Shown: positions 43,689 through 53,689 of the stretch, one piece after another
Numbering within the stretch: the first letter of the stretch is position 1
Layout: every line of letters begins with the position of its first letter
NCBI RefSeq assembly: GCF_002902405.1
Contig: NZ_PPQS01000039.1
Span: forward strand, 136,218-200,217
DNA from: Staphylococcus schweitzeri
Lineage (GTDB): Bacteria > Bacillota > Bacilli > Staphylococcales > Staphylococcaceae
DNA: 64,000 nucleotides
Reading direction: 5' to 3'
Notes under the pieces: generated by a model
Databases searched by the model: none
Seen by the model: only the letters and a program-made list of their open reading frames with translations
Told to the model about the DNA's origin: nothing
Position numbers and translations under genes: made by a program

Positions 43689-45182
43689 TTATCCTTTAAT
43701 TTTGTCCATAGAAACATCTTGACGTAAATCTACTTGTTCTAAAGGAATTTTTTTCGTTTTATATCTCAATTTATGATAGATAAAGAATGCTAAAAATACG
43801 GGAATTCCCATATAAGTAATCAAAAAGCGACTAAAATTAAAATCACCTGTCTTAATAAAATCAACATCTTGACCAATAATAACAACAATACATAAAATAC
43901 CAGCAAAAATTGGACCGAATGGGAATAATTTGGCTGTATATTTTAATTTCGATCTGTCGTAATTTTGTTTATCAAACGCTCTTCTAAAACGATAATGACT
44001 AACTGCAATACCTACCCATGCAATGAAACCTGTTAAACCACTAGCTGCTACAATGTATTCGTAAGCGCCCTTTGTCAAACTTTGAACAACAAAAATTATG
44101 ACAACAATGATTGCCGTTACGAGCAATGACATATATGGTACACCATTTCTATTCGTTTTGCTGAATGTATCAAACGCTAGTTTATCTTTACTCATTGAGT
44201 AAAGCATGCGTGTTGAAGCATACATACCAGAGTTACCTGCAGATAGAACCGATGTTAAAATAACTGCATTCATAAATGATGCTGCAAATGCAAATCCAGC
44301 ATTTTTAAATACTAATGTAAATGGCGAAGTTGCTACCTTATCTGTCCCGCCCATTAATGCGCTGTTATCATAAGGTATTAACATTCCAATTACAAAAATA
44401 GCTAAGATATAAAATAATAAGATTCTCCAAAACACTTGTTTGATTGCTTTTGGAACTGCTCGTTCTGGATTTTCAGATTCTCCAGCTGTAATTCCAATTA
44501 ATTCCGTACCTTGGAATGAGAAACCTGCAATTAAGAATACACCTAGAATAGATAATAAACTACCACCTAAGCTCCCACCTAAAATTGGACCTTCTCCTTT
44601 ATTAAACACTTCAAATCCTACATAGTGTCCACCCATAATACCAACTATTGTCAGTAAACCGATAGCAATGAAGATAATTACAGTGACTACTTTAATTAAT
44701 GCTAGCCAATATTCACTTTCACCATATACACGCACTGATAATGAATTCAGGCCAAAAATAATCACTAAAAATAAAGCACTCCATGCCCATGCTGGTATAG
44801 CTTGCAAAGGCGTCCAATATTGAATTACCTGTGCTGCAATTGTTATATCAGCTGCAACTGTAACAACCCAGTTAAACCAGTAATTCCAACCAAGCGCGAA
44901 ACCTAATGACGGATCTACAAACCTTGTAGCATAAGTACTAAATGAACCTGATACAGGTAAATAAGTAGCCATTTCTCCGAGTGAGGTCATTAAGAAAAAC
45001 ACCATTGCTCCGATAATTGCGTAACCAATTAATGCACCAAGAGCACCTGCATCGTGAATTGCACCACCAGATGTTACAAACAATCCAGTACCAATACAAC
45101 CTCCAATCGCAATCATCGATATATGACGATCTTTTAATCCTCTTTTGACAGTATTGTGACTTTCATTTTGAACTTTTGACAT
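43689..45182 (-). CDS. lysP: Lysine-specific amino-acid permease (APC family)
   Basis: A 497-residue APC-superfamily transporter with 12 predicted helices; the N-terminus DRHISMIAIGGCIGTGLFV is the substrate-binding helix 1 signature, and GFSFQGTELIGITAGESENP is the helix 6 motif of the lysine/aromatic permease group. The lysine riboswitch directly upstream makes lysine the probable substrate. AAGGGAGC precedes the ATG. Monocistronic between infC and thrS. Confidence 0.88.
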   Translation of the reverse strand: MSKVQNESHNTVKRGLKDRHISMIAIGGCIGTGLFVTSGGAIHDAGALGALIGYAIIGAMVFFLMTSLGEMATYLPVSGSFSTYATRFVDPSLGFALGWNYWFNWVVTVAADITIAAQVIQYWTPLQAIPAWAWSALFLVIIFGLNSLSVRVYGESEYWLALIKVVTVIIFIAIGLLTIVGIMGGHYVGFEVFNKGEGPILGGSLGGSLLSILGVFLIAGFSFQGTELIGITAGESENPERAVPKAIKQVFWRILLFYILAIFVIGMLIPYDNSALMGGTDKVATSPFTLVFKNAGFAFAASFMNAVILTSVLSAGNSGMYASTRMLYSMSKDKLAFDTFSKTNRNGVPYMSLLVTAIIVVIIFVVQSLTKGAYEYIVAASGLTGFIAWVGIAVSHYRFRRAFDKQNYDRSKLKYTAKLFPFGPIFAGILCIVVIIGQDVDFIKTGDFNFSRFLITYMGIPVFLAFFIYHKLRYKTKKIPLEQVDLRQDVSMDKIKG

Positions 45183-45276
45183 ATAAGCTCCCTTTCCATG
45201 TTTTAGAGGCCAAGAAATAAATAACCTTTAATTACTTTCATACCCAATTTAATTCTCTTTCAAAGATATTCAAAGT

Positions 45277-45316
45277 AAAAAAGTGGTTACATACCTATAA
45301 GATATGCAACCACTTT
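45277..45316 (-). terminator. Riboswitch expression-platform terminator of lysP
   Basis: Stem aaagtggttgcata/tatgtaaccacttt followed by TTTTTAC on the minus strand. Confidence 0.9.
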
Positions 45317-45505
45317 GGCTATTATCTATATAAGGTAGCACATCACATTCAGTGACAGTACAGTTCCTGTTCGAAAACTGTCCCAACAGATATAATTTAT
45401 GGGTTATATCTATTTCGGCATCTTTACCTTTCACTTGTTCAACATATGTACCATAAATACTTCTGACAAGTTACTCTTTAAACATGCAACCTCTAACTCA
45501 ATTTA
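45317..45505 (-). promoter_or_regulatory. Lysine riboswitch (L box) upstream of lysP
   Basis: Minus strand contains L-box hallmarks in order: AGAGGTTGCA...AAGAGTAAC (compare AGAGGTGC...AAGAGTA of Bacillus lysC), GATGCCGAAATAG with a long paired stem returning at CTGTTGGGACAG, ACTGTACTGTCACTG and the closing GTGCTACCTT. A terminator follows at once. When lysine binds, premature termination is expected, shutting off the permease. Confidence 0.88.
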
Positions 45506-45618
45506 ATATTTTAACTATCTTGTAATATACATGATTCACTTGATTTTATCAAGCTTGATTAACATGATTCATAATATCACCATTATGGTGTATCAATTGC
45601 ATCAAGTTATAAGTTTTA

Positions 45619-47556
45619 TTATTTATGTTTTTTCAAACGAATCTCATCAACTAAGCTCCAAATAAACTCGTCTTTTTCAATTGTTTCTTGGTCTTGTGAA
45701 CCATAACGACGCACATTCACTTGATTATTTTCTACTTCTTTATCACCAACTACAATTTGGTAAGGGATTTTTTGCATTTGCGCTTCTCTAATTTTATAAC
45801 CCATTTTTTCATTGCGATCATCAATATTCACTCGAACACCTTGAGATTTCAATTCATCTTGTAATTGACGGGCATATTCATAATGTAAATCAACGTTAAC
45901 AGGAATAATTTGTACTTGTTTTGGTGCTAACCAAGTTGGGAATGCACCTTTAGTTTCTTCAGTTAAAAAGGCAACAAAACGTTCCATAGTTGAAACAACA
46001 CCACGATGAATAACAACTGGTCGATGTTGTTCGCCGTCTTGACCAATATATGTTAAGTCAAAACGTTCTGGTAGCAAGAAATCAAGTTGCACTGTTGATA
46101 ATGTCTCTTCTTTACCCATTGCAGTTTTTACTTGAACATCTAATTTCGGACCATAGAATGCCGCTTCACCAATTGCTTCTTCATATGATAAACCCAGCTC
46201 GTCCGCTGCTTCTTTAAGCATATTTTCAGCTTTATTCCACATGTCATCATCGTCAAAATACTTTTCTTTATCTTCAGGATCTCTGTAACTTAATCTAAAA
46301 CTGTAATCTTTGAAACCGAAATCTTTATAAACATCGATAATCATGTTAACAACACGTTTAAATTCTTCTTTGATTTGATCCGGGCGAACAAATATATGTG
46401 AATCATTCAAAGTCATACCACGAACACGTTGTAATCCTGAAACTGCACCACTCGCTTCGTATCTGTGCATAGTTCCTAACTCTGCGATACGAATCGGCAA
46501 CTCACGATATGAATGCGGTTTATTAGCATAAATCATCATATGATGCGGACAGTTCATCGGGCGTAACACCATTGATTCAGTTTCATCTAATTGCATTGTC
46601 GGGAACATATCTTCTTGATAGTGATCCCAGTGTCCTGATGTTTTATATAAATCAACATTTGCAAGAACTGGTGTATAAACGTGGTCGTAACCCATGCTTA
46701 CTTCTTTATCAACAATGTATCGTTCAATTTCACGTCTAATTGTTGCTCCATTTGGTAACCAAAGTGGTAAACCAGCACCTACCAATTGGCTATTTGTAAA
46801 TAATTCTAATTCTTTACCAATTTTACGGTGATCACGTTCTTTACGTTCTTCTAACATTTTCAAATGTGCTTTTAAATCTTTTTTATCAAAAAAGGCAGTA
46901 CCGTATATACGTTGTAACATTTTATTATTACTATCTCCACGCCAATATGCACCCGCAGTAGATAATAATTTAAATTCTTTAATTTTAGCTGTTGATGGTA
47001 CATGCACACCTCGGCATAAATCAGTAAAGTCGCCTTGGCTATATAATGTCACATTTTCATCTTCAGGTATTGCATCAATTAATTCTAACTTGTATACATC
47101 ATTGCTGAAAAAAGCCTTCGCTTCTTCTCTTGAAACGACTTTACGTTCAATTTTAATATTTTCATTAACAATTTGTTTCATGGCTTTTTCAATTTGTTCA
47201 AAATCATCAGATGAAATGTTTTGGTCGATATCGAAGTCATAGTAAAAACCGCCATCAATTACCGGCCCAACTCCAAATTTAACATCACCATATAATCTTT
47301 TAATTGCATGCGCCATTAAATGTGCAGTCGAATGACGCAATACTTCTAGCGCTTCCTCACTACCAGGTGTCACAATTTCAATTGCCCCATCTATTTCAAG
47401 CGGTTGAGTTAAATCTACAAGCTGTCCATTAAATTTACCGGCTACAGCTTTTTTACGTAATCCTGGGCTTATTGATTGAGCAATTTCTTCAGTTGTAGTC
47501 CCTTTATCAAATGCCTTTTGATTACCATCTGGAAATTGAATATTAATTTGTTCCAT
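45619..47556 (-). CDS. thrS: Threonyl-tRNA synthetase
   Basis: Class II synthetase with editing. The 645 residues comprise TGS ([16 protein letters not shown]), an editing domain with [12 protein letters not shown] and a later CRGVH zinc-like region, a catalytic domain with motif 2 ([20 protein letters not shown]) and zinc ligand cysteine in RPMNCPHHM, and the anticodon domain. ATG 47554-47556 has GGAGGG 6 bases upstream; a 12-codon extension is dropped. Regulated by its T-box leader. Confidence 0.97.
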   Translation of the reverse strand: MEQINIQFPDGNQKAFDKGTTTEEIAQSISPGLRKKAVAGKFNGQLVDLTQPLEIDGAIEIVTPGSEEALEVLRHSTAHLMAHAIKRLYGDVKFGVGPVIDGGFYYDFDIDQNISSDDFEQIEKAMKQIVNENIKIERKVVSREEAKAFFSNDVYKLELIDAIPEDENVTLYSQGDFTDLCRGVHVPSTAKIKEFKLLSTAGAYWRGDSNNKMLQRIYGTAFFDKKDLKAHLKMLEERKERDHRKIGKELELFTNSQLVGAGLPLWLPNGATIRREIERYIVDKEVSMGYDHVYTPVLANVDLYKTSGHWDHYQEDMFPTMQLDETESMVLRPMNCPHHMMIYANKPHSYRELPIRIAELGTMHRYEASGAVSGLQRVRGMTLNDSHIFVRPDQIKEEFKRVVNMIIDVYKDFGFKDYSFRLSYRDPEDKEKYFDDDDMWNKAENMLKEAADELGLSYEEAIGEAAFYGPKLDVQVKTAMGKEETLSTVQLDFLLPERFDLTYIGQDGEQHRPVVIHRGVVSTMERFVAFLTEETKGAFPTWLAPKQVQIIPVNVDLHYEYARQLQDELKSQGVRVNIDDRNEKMGYKIREAQMQKIPYQIVVGDKEVENNQVNVRRYGSQDQETIEKDEFIWSLVDEIRLKKHK

Positions 47557-47700
47557 ATTAAACCCTCCTATATGCTTTATAAGTATTTTCATCTGACCTC
47601 GTTAAAAAATTGAACAACAATCATCGTTCTTCCAACAACCATTTAAAAAATAAACAGGGATCAAACGATACCAACTAATATTTATTTATGATTGAAAAAC

Positions 47701-47946
47701 AAAAAATCCCGCCCCCTATACAAGGGACGAGATCGTCGTGGTACCACCCTAGTTATTTAATACTATCAATTGTATTAAATATCTCTGCTTAAGATAACGG
47801 TCTTGAGCCGGGTATTCATTACAAATACCAAAAATGAAGTAGTAATCATCTAATTTATTAACCATATTCTCATCAAGTAATGGCTTTCTGTGTAATATTG
47901 ATTAGATTATCTTGTCTTCAATCATTTAAACGATTTAGATTTGATT
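47701..47946 (-). ncRNA. T-box leader of thrS
   Basis: T-box AGGGTGGTACCACG (47737-47750) followed by terminator stem ATCTCGTCCC/GGGGCGGGAT and TTTTTT (47701-47733). Stem I closes by TGAAG/CTTCA and ATCTAA/TTAGAT, and the loop between reads GATTACTA on the 3' side, so the specifier is ACU (Thr, 47841-47843) followed by a purine, as expected. Confidence 0.92.
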
Positions 47947-47948
47947 TT

Positions 47949-47976
47949 ATTATACACCACTCATTTTAAATTTCAA
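47949..47976 (-). promoter_or_regulatory. Putative SigA promoter of thrS, overlapping the dnaI stop
   Basis: TTGAAA (47971-47976), 16 bases, TATAAT (47949-47954) on the minus strand. The -35 box contains the dnaI stop region (47973-47975). Confidence 0.7.
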
Positions 47977-48893
47977 TTGTTTCTGAAATTTTCCCCTGAT
48001 AAAAAGTATGGTGTAGACAAAGATTTGACACGTTCAATAATACGAGCAGCTTTAGTTTTTTCTTCGCCATCTCTTGTCATTGATAAGTGATGTTCCAACT
48101 CGCTATAATCAAAATTCGAACTAAAAAATGTAGGTAATTCATGGACCATACGATAATGTAACAAAGGACCAATTACTTCATCCCTTACCCACGGCGTTAC
48201 TTCCTCTGCACCTATATCGTCAAGCATTAGAATATTCGCTTCTCTTACACGATGTAATTTCTTCTCGAAAGAACCATCCTTAAAGCCACCCTTTAAAGTT
48301 CTAATAAACTCAGGTAAATATATAATTGTAGAGCGCACTTTTTTTGATTTAAGTTGATTTGCTATCGCACCTAAAATAAAAGATTTCCCTGTACCAAATG
48401 GTCCATATAAATATAATCCTTTAACCGTATCTCCGTTAGTAATTGCTGTGCAAATTTCATCAGCTGCCATTGCTACATCTAATCTATCTCGATTGCTCAT
48501 ATAAATATCTTTTAGTTTTGCATTTAAAGTATCTCGTTGCATATGATGAGATGTAATTAACTCTGCTTCAAAACGTTCTTCGTCATATTTAATTTTACAC
48601 GGACATTGCAAATAGCGAATTTTGATACGATTGTTATCAACGTATAACTCTGGAACATGACCTTTTACGAAATTAGGACAATCTGCAAATTTATGACCAT
48701 CATAATGTTTTTGTTGATCTTTATATTCTTGTAAAACATTCAAATCTTCATCAATCATTGTATTTGTTAATTCAGACTGATGTTCTTGTAAAAACTGTTT
48801 AACATCTGGGTCATTGATGACTTCGTTTTTTATTTTTTTAATTCTTTTTTCAAAATCATTAGATGTTCCCATTATATTTTTAAATTGCTTCAT
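47973..48893 (-). CDS. dnaI: Primosomal helicase loader DnaI
   Basis: AAA+ loader that opens the replicative helicase ring during initiation. The 306 residues have an N-terminal helicase-binding region with a zinc cluster (CPNFVKGHVPEL...QCPC), Walker A LYGPFGTGKSF and Walker B MLDDIGAEEV. The ATG 48891-48893 overlaps the dnaB stop by one base (TAATG) and has GGAGG 10 bases upstream; the longer frame lies within dnaB. Confidence 0.96.
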   Translation of the reverse strand: MKQFKNIMGTSNDFEKRIKKIKNEVINDPDVKQFLQEHQSELTNTMIDEDLNVLQEYKDQQKHYDGHKFADCPNFVKGHVPELYVDNNRIKIRYLQCPCKIKYDEERFEAELITSHHMQRDTLNAKLKDIYMSNRDRLDVAMAADEICTAITNGDTVKGLYLYGPFGTGKSFILGAIANQLKSKKVRSTIIYLPEFIRTLKGGFKDGSFEKKLHRVREANILMLDDIGAEEVTPWVRDEVIGPLLHYRMVHELPTFFSSNFDYSELEHHLSMTRDGEEKTKAARIIERVKSLSTPYFLSGENFRNN

Positions 48894-50296
48894 TATTGAC
48901 TGTCCTCCTCCCATTTTTTAGATAATTTATCTAAAAATGCTTGTCGATCTTGTTCTAATTGTTGGTCATCTGAACTATTATGCTTTGTTGAATGATTATT
49001 ATCTGGATTATCTCTGTTTTCCAACCATTTCGGCGTCTTTTCTTTTGATATACGTTTACGTTGTCCTGAATATGTACCACGCTTTTGATAATTAGCACTT
49101 GACGGTTCACTCTTAGGTTGGTTTACTTTTTTAGCATATTCATACGCCTCTTTAGCTGTCTTTATCCCTTTTTTCTTCCAATTCGATGCAATTTCAAAAA
49201 TATATGCCTTAGGTAGTTTCATATCTTCTTTTAGCATAACAAATTGCAACAAAATGTTTATGACACCAAATGACATTTTTTCACGTTCAATTAACTCTTC
49301 AATCATTGTCTTTTGAGAAACGGTTGGCTCTGATTCAGACCACGATGACAACATGTCAATCGGACTCGTTTGTTCTAATAAATCAAACCACTCATCACTT
49401 TGTGGTGCCAGATTTAATTCATTCGACTCATGCTTTTCAGATAATGATGAAGTTGCCGATTTAACTTGTAATTTAGGCATTTGATTGTCATGTTCTATTA
49501 AGTAATATGAACGTGCTTGTTTTCGCATTTCTTCGAACGATAGTTGTTGACCACTAGTGATTGAATTTAAAATTACATACTTCATCCCATCTGGTGTCAA
49601 ACCATATAATGTAGCAAGTTGTGTAATTAAACGTTTTGCATCTTTTGTCACTATGTCTTGACTAATGAAATGTTTATTTAACATTTGTCTCAACATATCA
49701 AAATCAAACGTTTCATTTGTTAAATCTATACCTTGATATGACTGATTGATAGGAATGTCACGCGTATCAATATCAACTTTTGTTGAAGGAACTTTAAACA
49801 CCTCAGTAAACTGCCTAGTTGTTTGCTTATAATCAGTTAAGTCGACTTCTTTATACTCAAAATATTTTTTTAATTCCTGAAATCGACGATGTTCTACTTC
49901 ACTATATAAAAAGATTGACAACATAGGATCATTAAAAAATAAATGTGCTGTAGGCGGTTGAATCAGCTGATAAACAAATTGAGTTTCTTGTTCATCATGT
50001 TTGACATATGTCTTGATTAAACCAATCGCTTCTAGCAAATCCATTTGCTGTCTAAACTCTAATAAATTAATTTTAAGTTCATTCATAAATATATAGTGCG
50101 ATAATATCGAAGTTGTATTACGATTTTTTTCAACAAACTGAGTCATAAAGTGATATAAACCTACTGCTTGTGTACCGATTAAAGGTGTATATAATCGATT
50201 TAAAACTTCTAAATGATTTGTATTTAAATCATAGTGTTGCATAACTTGAAATTGATCCTTTGGTCTTAAGCCAAATTCAAAGGCTTGACGTCCCAT
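48893..50296 (-). CDS. dnaB: Replication initiation and membrane-attachment protein DnaB (Firmicute)
   Basis: Primosome protein that, with DnaD and DnaI, loads helicase at oriC and restart sites; not the E. coli DnaB helicase. The 467 residues carry the DnaB_2/DnaD-like repeats (PLIGTQAVGLYHFM; a second one with INILLQFVMLKEDMKLPKAYIFEIASNW) and a basic, flexible tail. It starts directly after the nrdR stop and overlaps dnaI, giving the conserved nrdR-dnaB-dnaI operon. Confidence 0.95.
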   Translation of the reverse strand: MGRQAFEFGLRPKDQFQVMQHYDLNTNHLEVLNRLYTPLIGTQAVGLYHFMTQFVEKNRNTTSILSHYIFMNELKINLLEFRQQMDLLEAIGLIKTYVKHDEQETQFVYQLIQPPTAHLFFNDPMLSIFLYSEVEHRRFQELKKYFEYKEVDLTDYKQTTRQFTEVFKVPSTKVDIDTRDIPINQSYQGIDLTNETFDFDMLRQMLNKHFISQDIVTKDAKRLITQLATLYGLTPDGMKYVILNSITSGQQLSFEEMRKQARSYYLIEHDNQMPKLQVKSATSSLSEKHESNELNLAPQSDEWFDLLEQTSPIDMLSSWSESEPTVSQKTMIEELIEREKMSFGVINILLQFVMLKEDMKLPKAYIFEIASNWKKKGIKTAKEAYEYAKKVNQPKSEPSSANYQKRGTYSGQRKRISKEKTPKWLENRDNPDNNHSTKHNSSDDQQLEQDRQAFLDKLSKKWEEDSQ

Positions 50297-50767
50297 TTAT
50301 GCATCACTCCGTTTATTTTCACTTAAAATCCCTTGCATTGATGCCAATAATTGGTCAACATCTTTAAACTCTTTATAAACAGATGCAAATCTCACATAAG
50401 AGACTTGATCAACATGCATCAATAAATTCATCACATGCTCACCTATATCTCGTGAAGATATTTCTGTATGACCTTCATCTCTCAATTGCCATTCAACTTT
50501 ATTAGTTATATCTTCAAGTTGTTGATATCTAACTGGACGCTTTTCACATGAACGCACAAGTCCATTAAGTATTTTTTCTCTTGAAAATTGCTCTCTTGTG
50601 CCATCTTTTTTCACAACAATAAGCTGACTGACTTCGATATGTTCAAATGTAGTGAAACGTGTTCCACAATTTTCACATTCTCTTCGTCTACGAATGGCAT
50701 TTAATTCATCGGCATGCCTTGAATCTACGACTTTAGATTGTGTAGAATTACATTTCGGGCATTTCAT
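50297..50767 (-). CDS. nrdR: Transcriptional repressor NrdR
   Basis: Zinc/ATP-cone regulator of ribonucleotide reductase genes. The 156 residues have a zinc ribbon (C3, C6, C31, C34) and an ATP-cone ([19 protein letters not shown]). ATG 50765-50767 is preceded by GAGGGTGAT; the 11-codon extension is dropped. First gene of nrdR-dnaB-dnaI, tying dNTP supply to replication initiation. Confidence 0.96.
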   Translation of the reverse strand: MKCPKCNSTQSKVVDSRHADELNAIRRRRECENCGTRFTTFEHIEVSQLIVVKKDGTREQFSREKILNGLVRSCEKRPVRYQQLEDITNKVEWQLRDEGHTEISSRDIGEHVMNLLMHVDQVSYVRFASVYKEFKDVDQLLASMQGILSENKRSDA

Positions 50768-50929
50768 TACATCACCCTCTTTATTTTGATTATGCCTCAT
50801 TATACTATAAATCCATAGATGAAAAAAGAATCCCTCAATTTATTATTTTGTTCTAAAAAATGAACTAAAAAGTAAATGCATTCCATTTTTTAGAAAAGCA
50901 AAATGATTGATACTTACGTTCAACACTAC

Positions 50930-50960
50930 AAAAAACCTAACTCCTATATCAGAGCTAGGT
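50930..50960 (-). terminator. Terminator of gapB
   Basis: Stem acctagctc/gagttaggt then TTTTTT on the minus strand, 19 bases past the gapB stop. Confidence 0.85.
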
Positions 50961-50978
50961 CAAATTTTAAAAATTATT

Positions 50979-52004
50979 TTAACTTGCACTTACTGTTGTC
51001 TTTGATTTTAAAAGTTCACCAAGTTGTTCTGCTACATCTACAACTCTATTTGAATATCCCCATTCGTTGTCATACCATGCAATGACTTTTACTTTATTAC
51101 CATCCATAACCATTGTTGATTGAGCATCAATAATAGCTGAATGTGGGTTTGTATTAAAATCTACTGACACAAGCGGTTGATGTTCGACTTCAACGATACC
51201 TTTTAGCTCTGCATTTTCAAAAGCTTGGTTAACTTCATCAGCAGTTACTTCTTTATCTAAATCAACGACTAAATCAACTAACGATACATTTTTTGTTGGA
51301 ACACGCAGTGCCATACCATGTAATTTACCTTCTAATTCTGGCAACACTTCTTTTAACGCTTTCGCTGCACCAGTTGATGTCGGAATAATACTTTCATTAC
51401 ATGAACGCGCGCGTCTTAAATCTTTATGTGGATTATCAATATTTTTTTGGTCATTTGTTATCGCATGAACTGTAGTCATTAATCCATTAATAATTCCAAA
51501 TTGATCATTTAAAACTTTCGCTACAGGTCCAATACAGTTCGTAGTGCATGACGCATTACTAAAAATATCAAATTCCTCAATATCTAATTGATGATCATTT
51601 ACGCCTTTTACGACCATTTGAACATGACCACCTTTTGATGGACCAGTTAATAATACTTTCTTAGCACCAGCTTTAATATGCGCAATAGCTTTATCACCAT
51701 GATTAAATTTACCAGTAGCATCTATTGCAATATCAATATCCAATTCTTTCCATGGCAAGTTTTCAGGATTTCTATCAGCAACTAATTTAATTTGATGGTC
51801 ACCAACTTGTAAACCATTTTCGATTGGTTCGACTTTTAAACTATACTTACCATGTGTAGTATCATAATTGATTAAATGTGCAATCGTTTCGGGTGGATAA
51901 CTAGCATTAATTGCTACTACATTAAGATTTTTATTTTGTAATGCAATACGTAATACCATTCTTCCAATTCTACCCATACCATTAATTGCAATATTCGTTG
52001 ACAT
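50979..52004 (-). CDS. gapB: Gluconeogenic glyceraldehyde-3-phosphate dehydrogenase GapB
   Basis: Second GAPDH of staphylococci, working in the gluconeogenic direction with NADP. The 341 residues have the Rossmann INGMGRIGRMVLRIAL, catalytic SNASCTTNC and the C-terminal WYDNEWGYSNRVVD. ATG 52002-52004 follows GGGGTG. The residue after the first coenzyme glycine is Met rather than the Phe of glycolytic GapA. Promoter region carries CcpN-like and cre-like operators, consistent with repression by glucose. Confidence 0.95.
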   Translation of the reverse strand: MSTNIAINGMGRIGRMVLRIALQNKNLNVVAINASYPPETIAHLINYDTTHGKYSLKVEPIENGLQVGDHQIKLVADRNPENLPWKELDIDIAIDATGKFNHGDKAIAHIKAGAKKVLLTGPSKGGHVQMVVKGVNDHQLDIEEFDIFSNASCTTNCIGPVAKVLNDQFGIINGLMTTVHAITNDQKNIDNPHKDLRRARSCNESIIPTSTGAAKALKEVLPELEGKLHGMALRVPTKNVSLVDLVVDLDKEVTADEVNQAFENAELKGIVEVEHQPLVSVDFNTNPHSAIIDAQSTMVMDGNKVKVIAWYDNEWGYSNRVVDVAEQLGELLKSKTTVSAS

Positions 52005-52026
52005 TAAAAGCACCCCTTGATTTTTA

Positions 52027-52058
52027 TGTGTTATACTTTATGGCATTAGTATAACATA
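52027..52058. promoter_or_regulatory. Two inverted CcpN-like boxes on the gapB promoter
   Basis: TGTGTTATACT on the plus strand (52027-52037) and TATGTTATACT on the minus strand (52048-52058) both match the Bacillus CcpN consensus TRTGHYATAYW as I remember it. The second covers the gapB -10. In Bacillus CcpN represses gapB and pckA on glucose. Confidence 0.6.
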
Positions 52059-52075
52059 TTATCCAGCTTTTGAAA
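52048..52075 (-). promoter_or_regulatory. Putative gapB promoter
   Basis: TTTCAA (52070-52075), 16 bases, TATACT (52048-52053) on the minus strand, about 44 bases upstream of the ATG. Confidence 0.55.
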
Positions 52076-52084
52076 GCGTTTTCT
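52071..52084. promoter_or_regulatory. cre-like CcpA site overlapping the gapB -35
   Basis: TGAAAGCGTTTTCT matches the catabolite-responsive element TGWNANCGNTNWCA at all but the last position; it overlaps the -35 box, a repressing location. Confidence 0.5.
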
Positions 52085-52105
52085 ATAAAACGTTTATCTT
52101 TTTAT

Positions 52106-52156
52106 AAAAAAGCCATTACTTAAGTACGCGACAAATTGTACTTCAAGTAATGACTT
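52106..52156 (-). terminator. Terminator of polA-mutM-coaE
   Basis: Stem agtcattacttgaagta/tacttaagtaatggct with TTTTT on the minus strand, just past the coaE stop. Confidence 0.88.
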
Positions 52157-52165
52157 CTATAAATA

Positions 52166-52786
52166 TTATTCTTCTCCATAGTTTGGCTTTTCAATATATC
52201 CTTCTTCTTCTAACAATCTTTCAAGATTTTGTTTCAACTCTAACTTATCTCCAAGATTATCAATAACATGATCAGCCATTCTACTTTTCTTATCAATAGA
52301 AATTTGACTATACACACGCGCTTTTGCGTCTTCTAATGATAAATCGTTACGTTGCATCAATCTATCAATTTGAATACTTTCAGATGTATAAACAACCCAC
52401 ACTTCATCTACTGTGTTTTCTAATTCATTTTCATATAACAATGGAATATCCATAATCACATTAAAACCTTGATTTAAATATTCATTCTTTTCAGCTTCCA
52501 TAATTTCTCGAACAATAGGATGAACAATAGCATTTAATTCTAAACGTTTTTCTGGTTGATTAAATACTAAATCTCCCATATATTGTCTATCCATTTCGCC
52601 ATTTTCATCAATTGCTTCTTCACCAAAGGTTTCACGTACTTGAGCTAAACCTTTACTTCCTTTTCCAACAGCTTTTCTCGCTGCTTTATCAGCATCCACC
52701 ACTTTAAATCCAAAGACAGTTAATAGTTCTGATACTGTTGATTTTCCTGAGGCAATCCCGCCTGTAAGACCAATAACTTTCGGCAT
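52166..52786 (-). CDS. coaE: Dephospho-CoA kinase
   Basis: Last step of coenzyme A synthesis. The 206 residues begin [18 protein letters not shown] (P-loop) and contain [23 protein letters not shown] and the LID-like [16 protein letters not shown]. Follows mutM by 15 bases as third gene of polA-mutM-coaE. Confidence 0.96.
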   Translation of the reverse strand: MPKVIGLTGGIASGKSTVSELLTVFGFKVVDADKAARKAVGKGSKGLAQVRETFGEEAIDENGEMDRQYMGDLVFNQPEKRLELNAIVHPIVREIMEAEKNEYLNQGFNVIMDIPLLYENELENTVDEVWVVYTSESIQIDRLMQRNDLSLEDAKARVYSQISIDKKSRMADHVIDNLGDKLELKQNLERLLEEEGYIEKPNYGEE

Positions 52787-52801
52787 AATCTCACTCTCTC
52801 T

Positions 52802-53674
52802 TTATTTTTGACATATTGGACAAAAATGACTATTTCTTGTCGCGATAATTTTTGTTTCTATTGGACTATTACAAACTTTACAAGTTACTTGTTTATAAAC
52901 GTTTAGATGTAATTGCATTTCACCTGTTTTACCATCAGCGTGACGGTAATCTGAAATACTTGTTCCACCATATTTTATACCTTCTTCTAAAACTTCACGA
53001 ACGTAATAAAATACCATTTCTTGTTGCTGATGTGATAAATCCTTCACTTTTTTATCAGGTAGCACACCTGCACGGAATAATGCTTCACAAGCATATATAT
53101 TTCCGCAACCAGCAATAACTTTATGATCTAAAATAACTTGTTTAATCGACTTATTTATATTCGACTTGTGGTTGATTCGATCTAAATAATATGGCATTGC
53201 TTCTTTTGTAAAAGGTTCAGGTGCTATTTCTAAAAACGAAGGATATGAAGCAACTGATGCAACGTTTCTAATTTCGCCAAATCGACGTATATCAGAATAA
53301 ATTAACTTTTTATTATTTGAAAGCTCAAATATTACATGCCAATGTTTACGATAATTTGGTATTTCAATATCATCAAGTTCATCTACAATAAAAAAGCCAC
53401 CTGCCATGCCTAAATGGCTAATTAATATGCGTTTATTTTGTTGATTATTTAATTGAAAAACAATATATTTACTTCTTCGTTCTACATTTGTAATAGTATA
53501 ACCCTCTGACAAAGATTTGAATGTATCTAGCTCCATTCCTTTTACTATTGTTTCTTTGCCTTGCGCTTTTCCTTCGATAACTTTATTCGAAAATATAACT
53601 TTATTAATTGATTCATTTATAATGAAGGGTTCAATTCCTCTTTTTACATGTTCAACTTCTGGTAATTCTGGCAT
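52802..53674 (-). CDS. mutM: Formamidopyrimidine-DNA glycosylase
   Basis: Removes 8-oxoguanine with an N-terminal proline nucleophile. The 290 residues begin MPELPEVEHVKRG (P2, E3), include the helix-two-turn-helix KVIAGCGNIYACEALF and end with a zinc finger (CKVCNSP...HFCPICQK). GAGAGG precedes the ATG. Between polA and coaE. Confidence 0.97.
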   Translation of the reverse strand: MPELPEVEHVKRGIEPFIINESINKVIFSNKVIEGKAQGKETIVKGMELDTFKSLSEGYTITNVERRSKYIVFQLNNQQNKRILISHLGMAGGFFIVDELDDIEIPNYRKHWHVIFELSNNKKLIYSDIRRFGEIRNVASVASYPSFLEIAPEPFTKEAMPYYLDRINHKSNINKSIKQVILDHKVIAGCGNIYACEALFRAGVLPDKKVKDLSHQQQEMVFYYVREVLEEGIKYGGTSISDYRHADGKTGEMQLHLNVYKQVTCKVCNSPIETKIIATRNSHFCPICQK

Positions 53675-53689
53675 ACTGTTTTCCTCTCT

